Position numbers and translations under genes: made by a program. This document shows, piece after piece, positions 6,706-9,580 of a DNA stretch of 9,580 nucleotides (position 1 is its first letter; each line of letters opens with the position of its first letter). Below the pieces are notes generated by a model. The model saw only the letters and a list, made by a program, of their open reading frames with translations. It was not told the DNA's origin and made no database searches. Source of the DNA: CAYSHJ01 sp964589725 (GTDB taxonomy: Bacteria; Planctomycetota; Planctomycetia; Planctomycetales; Planctomycetaceae); the NCBI GenBank assembly GCA_964589725.1, contig CAZPUJ010000097.1:1-9580 (forward strand), written 5' to 3'.

Positions 6706-7980
6706 ATGTTTCAGAATCGCAAGGCATTTCGTCTGCGGGCCGTGGACCCGTCCTTCATTCTCGGAGTGATCGGCACGATCGTTTTTTATGCCGTCATGCT
6801 CCAGCCCTCGATGCACGAGACGATGTTGTATCGCTACACAACGGAACACGCCGTCGAGTATGTCATCGTCGCGCTGTTCATTTGGGGCATCATGGATGTC
6901 GTGCTGAAGTCTCTGTCGTTGCCGAAAGAGAGACTGGCCCTGCGAGAAGATTGGATCCCCCCGCGCCAAGGGCGCGAGCCGGTGGCAAATGCGAACGTCT
7001 TGCTGGACCGAATCCGCGCACAGCCTCACTGGTTACAGGAATCAAAAGTCGGCAAACGTTTGGTCCAGGCATTGGCCTTCGTGACGGAGAAAGGCTCCGC
7101 GGAAGAATATCGCGAACACCTGCAATACCTGGCCGATCAGGACGAAGACGCCGCGCACGCGAACTACTCACTGATGCGGTTTGTGATCGGCGTGACGCCG
7201 GTGCTCGGATTTCTCGGTACCGTGATTCACTTCGGGACGGCGCTCAGCGGCATTTCGTTTGACGAACTGGTCGACCGATTGCCGGGAGTCGTCAGCGAAA
7301 TGGGTTCCGCATTCAACACGACCACCGTCGCGCTCGCGGCAGCCATGTCGATGATGTTTTCACTCTTCATTTGCGAGCGCGTCGAACGTGGCATCTTGCG
7401 GTCGATCGATCGCCTTGTCGAACGCGAATTGTTGAACCGGTTTGAAATCAAAGATCCGAGCATCCTCCCGTTCCTGTCGGTCGTGCAGTCCGCTAACCAA
7501 GAGGCGTTAATCGCCATTGGCACGACACTCAAAGGACAGACCGAAATCTGGGGACGGACGCTCGATGCCCTCTTCCAGCGCTTCGATCAGCGTCAACAGC
7601 ATGAGCTACAGTCTTGGCAAGGCGCGCTCGATGTGCTGCAACAACGTCACGAAGCCTACGACGCCGCCCAGGAAGAACGGCTGCGCGAGTCACTGGCTCT
7701 GGTTGATCAGAAACAGGAGCAGCACCTGGCTCACATCCAGGCGACGCTCGAACGAGCCTTCTCACTGCGAGACGACTTCGCTGCGTTTATCCAAACATTG
7801 GCCAGCATTGCACGCGGCGAGGGCAAGCTAGTCGAACTGCAAGGCGTACTCAGCGACAATCTGCGAGTGCTCCGCGAAACGCAACAGATCGACGAGGCCT
7901 TGCACGGGCTCACGGCGGCCATCCATCTGCTGACCACCCGCCATTACCTGCCGGGCACACGCGACGCCGCCGCGGCTTGA
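6706..7980 (+). CDS. A: MotA/TolQ/ExbB-type proton-channel protein with long cytoplasmic tail (424 aa)
   Basis: Four membrane segments are visible: about 16-33, 49-66, 156-178 and 202-222. The last two with their surroundings form the MotA_ExbB core. Its marks are VTPVLGFLGTVIHF (163-176), like the Pro and GxxGTV pattern of helix 3 in this family, and GSAFNTTTVALAAAM (200-214), where the Thr residues would face the conserved Asp of the partner helix. Between helices 2 and 3 is a cytoplasmic loop of about 90 residues. After the core, residues 250-415 are almost wholly helical and Gln/Glu/Arg-rich with heptad character, so a cytoplasmic coiled-coil tail is likely, comparable in idea to the ZorA tail. 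AGGAGAG (6693-6699) lies 6 nt before the ATG. It should be co-transcribed with B1 and B2 and form the ring around their Asp-bearing helices. Family membership is secure; the cellular task is not. Confidence 0.9.
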   Translation: MFQNRKAFRLRAVDPSFILGVIGTIVFYAVMLQPSMHETMLYRYTTEHAVEYVIVALFIWGIMDVVLKSLSLPKERLALREDWIPPRQGREPVANANVLLDRIRAQPHWLQESKVGKRLVQALAFVTEKGSAEEYREHLQYLADQDEDAAHANYSLMRFVIGVTPVLGFLGTVIHFGTALSGISFDELVDRLPGVVSEMGSAFNTTTVALAAAMSMMFSLFICERVERGILRSIDRLVERELLNRFEIKDPSILPFLSVVQSANQEALIAIGTTLKGQTEIWGRTLDALFQRFDQRQQHELQSWQGALDVLQQRHEAYDAAQEERLRESLALVDQKQEQHLAHIQATLERAFSLRDDFAAFIQTLASIARGEGKLVELQGVLSDNLRVLRETQQIDEALHGLTAAIHLLTTRHYLPGTRDAAAA

Positions 7981-8008
7981 TCAATTGCGTCCCAGACGTG
8001 TGACGATC

Positions 8009-8872
8009 TCAATACCACGCGGTCGCCAGCTTGCGGCGGTACTCGCCCGCCAATTCCGACGCGGGGCCGAGCATGCCCAGAATCTTGACCATCGCCTCTT
8101 TGGCCTGCGGACCGCTGCCGGCTTTGTCGCGAGCGATTAAGTTCAGACACAGCTCCAGCGCATCGACATGCTTGCCCGCAACGGCCAGTGTGTCAGCAAG
8201 CTGAATCTGCAACGACAAGTCGTTCGGGTTCGCAGCCACGGCGCGGCGAGCCTCTTCGACGCCGCCTGACTCGGCAGCGGCGGCTCGCAGTTCCAATTGG
8301 TCTTTGAGGTGCTGGGCTTCCGGCTCCAGATACCCCCGTTCCTCCAGCTGCGCGATGATCCGGCGCGCTTCCTCATCGCGATTTTGAGCCAGGATCACCC
8401 GCGCCAACGCGATCTTGATCACGTCGGCCTTCGGTTCCAAGTTCGCGACTTCGCGGAACTTCGCCTCGGCGGTCGACGGATCGGTCGCTTCCAGCTTAAG
8501 TCCCTCGGCCATCAATGTCTGTGCCGGCGAAGGCAGGAATGTCTGCAGCCACTGCCGCAACTGAGGCTCCGGCATCAGGCCCGTGAATTCGTTGACCACC
8601 TGCCCATCGCGCAAAGCCACGACCAGCGGAATCGACTGAATCTGAAACGCCGTCGCAATCTGTGGTTCTTTCTCGATGTTGACCTCCACGAGGAAGAACT
8701 TGCCGGCGTACTCGTTGGCCAGCTTCTCCAGCAGCGGCGTGAGCTGCTTGCACGGCCCGCACGACGGAGCCCAGAAATCGACGACGACCGGTGTCTCGGA
8801 CGATTTTTGAATGACGTCGGCTTCGAAAGTGTGAGTGGTGGACTCTTTGATCCAAGAAGAGGCGTCAGGCAT
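8009..8872 (-). CDS. cnoX: CnoX/YbbN-type thioredoxin-TPR chaperone
   Basis: Residues 1-115 are a thioredoxin domain with VVVDFWAPSCGPCKQLTPLL (active site Cys38-Gly-Pro-Cys41) and the cis-Pro loop SIPLVVALRDG (Pro82). Residues 118-287 are helical TPR-like repeats (LKLEATDPSTAEAKFREVA, ARVILAQNRDEEARRII, AVAANPNDLSLQIQLADTLA) ending EYRRKLATAWY. Length (287) and the C-terminal pattern agree well with E. coli YbbN/CnoX (284 aa), which protects proteins under oxidative or chlorine stress and hands them to GroEL and DnaK. E. coli CnoX lacks the first active-site Cys, whereas this protein has a complete CGPC, so it may also act as a redox enzyme. The start at 8872 lacks a clear Shine-Dalgarno but precedes the domain correctly. 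The gene is convergent with A, 28 bp apart, with no obvious terminator between them. Confidence 0.93.
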   Translation of the reverse strand: MPDASSWIKESTTHTFEADVIQKSSETPVVVDFWAPSCGPCKQLTPLLEKLANEYAGKFFLVEVNIEKEPQIATAFQIQSIPLVVALRDGQVVNEFTGLMPEPQLRQWLQTFLPSPAQTLMAEGLKLEATDPSTAEAKFREVANLEPKADVIKIALARVILAQNRDEEARRIIAQLEERGYLEPEAQHLKDQLELRAAAAESGGVEEARRAVAANPNDLSLQIQLADTLAVAGKHVDALELCLNLIARDKAGSGPQAKEAMVKILGMLGPASELAGEYRRKLATAWY

Positions 8873-8912
8873 CGGTGGGCTTCGCGAGGAATGGACTATC
8901 TGGCCGCAGTAT

Positions 8913-8928
8913 CACGGAGACACGGAGA
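8913..8928 (+). repeat. Tandem CACGGAGA pair
   Basis: CACGGAGA occurs twice back to back (8913-8928) in the gap upstream of cnoX. It resembles a short intergenic repeat that I recall from planctomycetes. No function is evident. Confidence 0.4.
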
Positions 8929-9033
8929 CGCAGTAGACCGAGCTGGATCCCGGGAAGCAAGGAGCGAAGCGGCTAGGCCCTTGTTCTGGTCCTACAAACG
9001 ATTGTTTTCTTCGCAGCCCGCTAAGAAATTTGG

Positions 9034-9123
9034 GCCACGGATTGAACACGGATTGAACACGGACAAGAAAATCCAACGCGACGAGTGTGGCCATCCGTGT
9101 TGAATCTGTGTTTCATCCGTGGC
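9034..9123. repeat. 90-bp palindromic repeat with 30-bp arms
   Basis: The left arm (9034-9063, starting GCCACGGATTGAACACGG) and the right arm (9094-9123) are inverted copies matching at 26 of 30 positions around a 30-nt centre. Inside the left arm ACGGATTGAAC is directly repeated (9037-9047, 9048-9058). The right arm ends 13 nt beyond the stop codon of the gene entering from the right, so it may act as a terminator or 3' stabiliser for that transcript. It has no coding capacity. It looks like a dispersed family; copy number needs a genome search. Confidence 0.6.
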
Positions 9124-9136
9124 TAAAAAGCCTTCC

Positions 9137-9580
9137 TTAATCCCACCACCAGCGTTCGGCCTCGATATCGGTCGGTGGCGAGGATTGTTGGCGGCGGCTG
9201 GCGACTTGGCCGGCGTTCTCGGAAGTGGTGCCCGTCTTGTCGACGATCTGCTGACTGTCAATCAGCACGCCGCCGCTGAGCAGTCCGATCGCCACGCCAC
9301 GAGTCGTTTTCATGTTGAGCAACGTCTTCGTGTGCTTCGGCACCGGACCGCGGAGCACGGGAGCACGTTGCTCGTCGAGAAACAGACTCGGCTGCCAATT
9401 CGCCTTTTGCGGAAGTTGTTCGCGCTTCATCAAAGCCACGAGCACAGCCATGTCGAACAGGTTTTGCAGCTCGGCGAAGACCGGCATCTTCTTGGCCAAC
9501 TCGGGAAACTTTTCCGTGAAACCCTTCCCGAAAGCTTGCGTGGCCAACTGCGTGAATGCCGCGTCGGATCGCTTGCCGTT
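9137..9580 (-). CDS. C-terminal part of an uncharacterised protein (start beyond window)
   Basis: The frame is open from the right edge to TAA at 9137-9139, leaving about 147 residues. A TTG at 9547 is not a credible start, because the frame continues without interruption to the edge (...NGKRSDAAFTQ before it). Visible sequence includes FTEKFPELAKKMPVFAELQN, then LFDMAVLVALMKREQLPQK, RAPVLRGPVPKH and GVAIGLLSGGVLID, ending in a polar tail and ERWWWD. The pattern (Phe-Leu-Asp-rich helix, then a Gly-Gly-Val strand) reminds me of the planctomycete DUF1598 group, but I am unsure without an alignment. No function can be given. A 90-bp palindrome follows the stop codon. Confidence 0.72.
   Translation of the reverse strand, partial: NGKRSDAAFTQLATQAFGKGFTEKFPELAKKMPVFAELQNLFDMAVLVALMKREQLPQKANWQPSLFLDEQRAPVLRGPVPKHTKTLLNMKTTRGVAIGLLSGGVLIDSQQIVDKTGTTSENAGQVASRRQQSSPPTDIEAERWWWD

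Noticed and set aside
3463..7980. Calling the cluster Zorya or TolQR/ExbBD
   Set aside because: There is a MotA/ExbB-type protein, but no ZorC/D/E effector, TonB, TolA/TolB or OmpA-like domain is present, and there are two large B-type proteins instead of one.
7976..8008. Terminator between A and cnoX
   Set aside because: Only a short TTGATCAA palindrome is present, with no GC-rich stem or U-tract.
9034..9123. CRISPR array from the direct repeats of ACGGATTGAAC
   Set aside because: The units are 11 bp, directly abutting and without spacers; the structure is an imperfect palindrome.
9137..9547. A complete 136-aa gene starting at TTG 9547
   Set aside because: The frame is open upstream to the window edge with coding-like sequence, so the gene is truncated by the window rather than starting there.

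Overview
The window looks like a piece of a planctomycete (Planctomycetota) chromosome. It is GC-rich, with loosely packed genes, several families of palindromic intergenic repeats, a probable planctomycete-type hypothetical protein at the right edge, and large coiled-coil proteins of unknown function. I infer this assignment from gene content and repeat style; there is no rRNA or other phylogenetic marker.

Layout, left to right. An M24-family (Xaa-Pro-type) metallopeptidase runs leftward off the window (1-810, minus). A MITE-like palindrome of 138 bp follows (933-1070). Next is a divergent Nramp-family membrane transporter (1108-2937, minus) with an acidic calcium-binding-type insertion. A 525-bp gap (2938-3462) holds small hairpins, a G-quadruplex-prone C-rich tract and what looks like the decayed 3' end of a MotA/ExbB-type gene.

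The most interesting part is a three-gene plus-strand cluster at 3463-7980. Two paralogous single-pass membrane proteins (681 and 362 aa, here called B1 and B2) each carry an ExbD/MotB-like FLDV transmembrane helix with one buried Asp, then a coiled coil, then a related C-terminal domain. They are followed by a MotA/TolQ/ExbB-type channel protein (424 aa, here called A) with a long helical cytoplasmic tail. B1 and B2 overlap by ATGA; a repeat-derived hairpin separates B2 from A. I infer an ion-driven, stator-like complex whose two B subunits are encoded by different genes. It is related in general plan to ExbBD, TolQR, MotAB and ZorAB, but I do not recognise it as a described system.

Convergent to this cluster is a CnoX/YbbN-type thioredoxin-TPR chaperone (8009-8872, minus). 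It is followed by a repeat-bearing gap with a 90-bp palindrome, then the C-terminal part of a gene that enters from the right edge (9137-9580, minus). Three of the large palindromes lie 13-37 nt after stop codons, so they may act as 3'-end or terminator elements.
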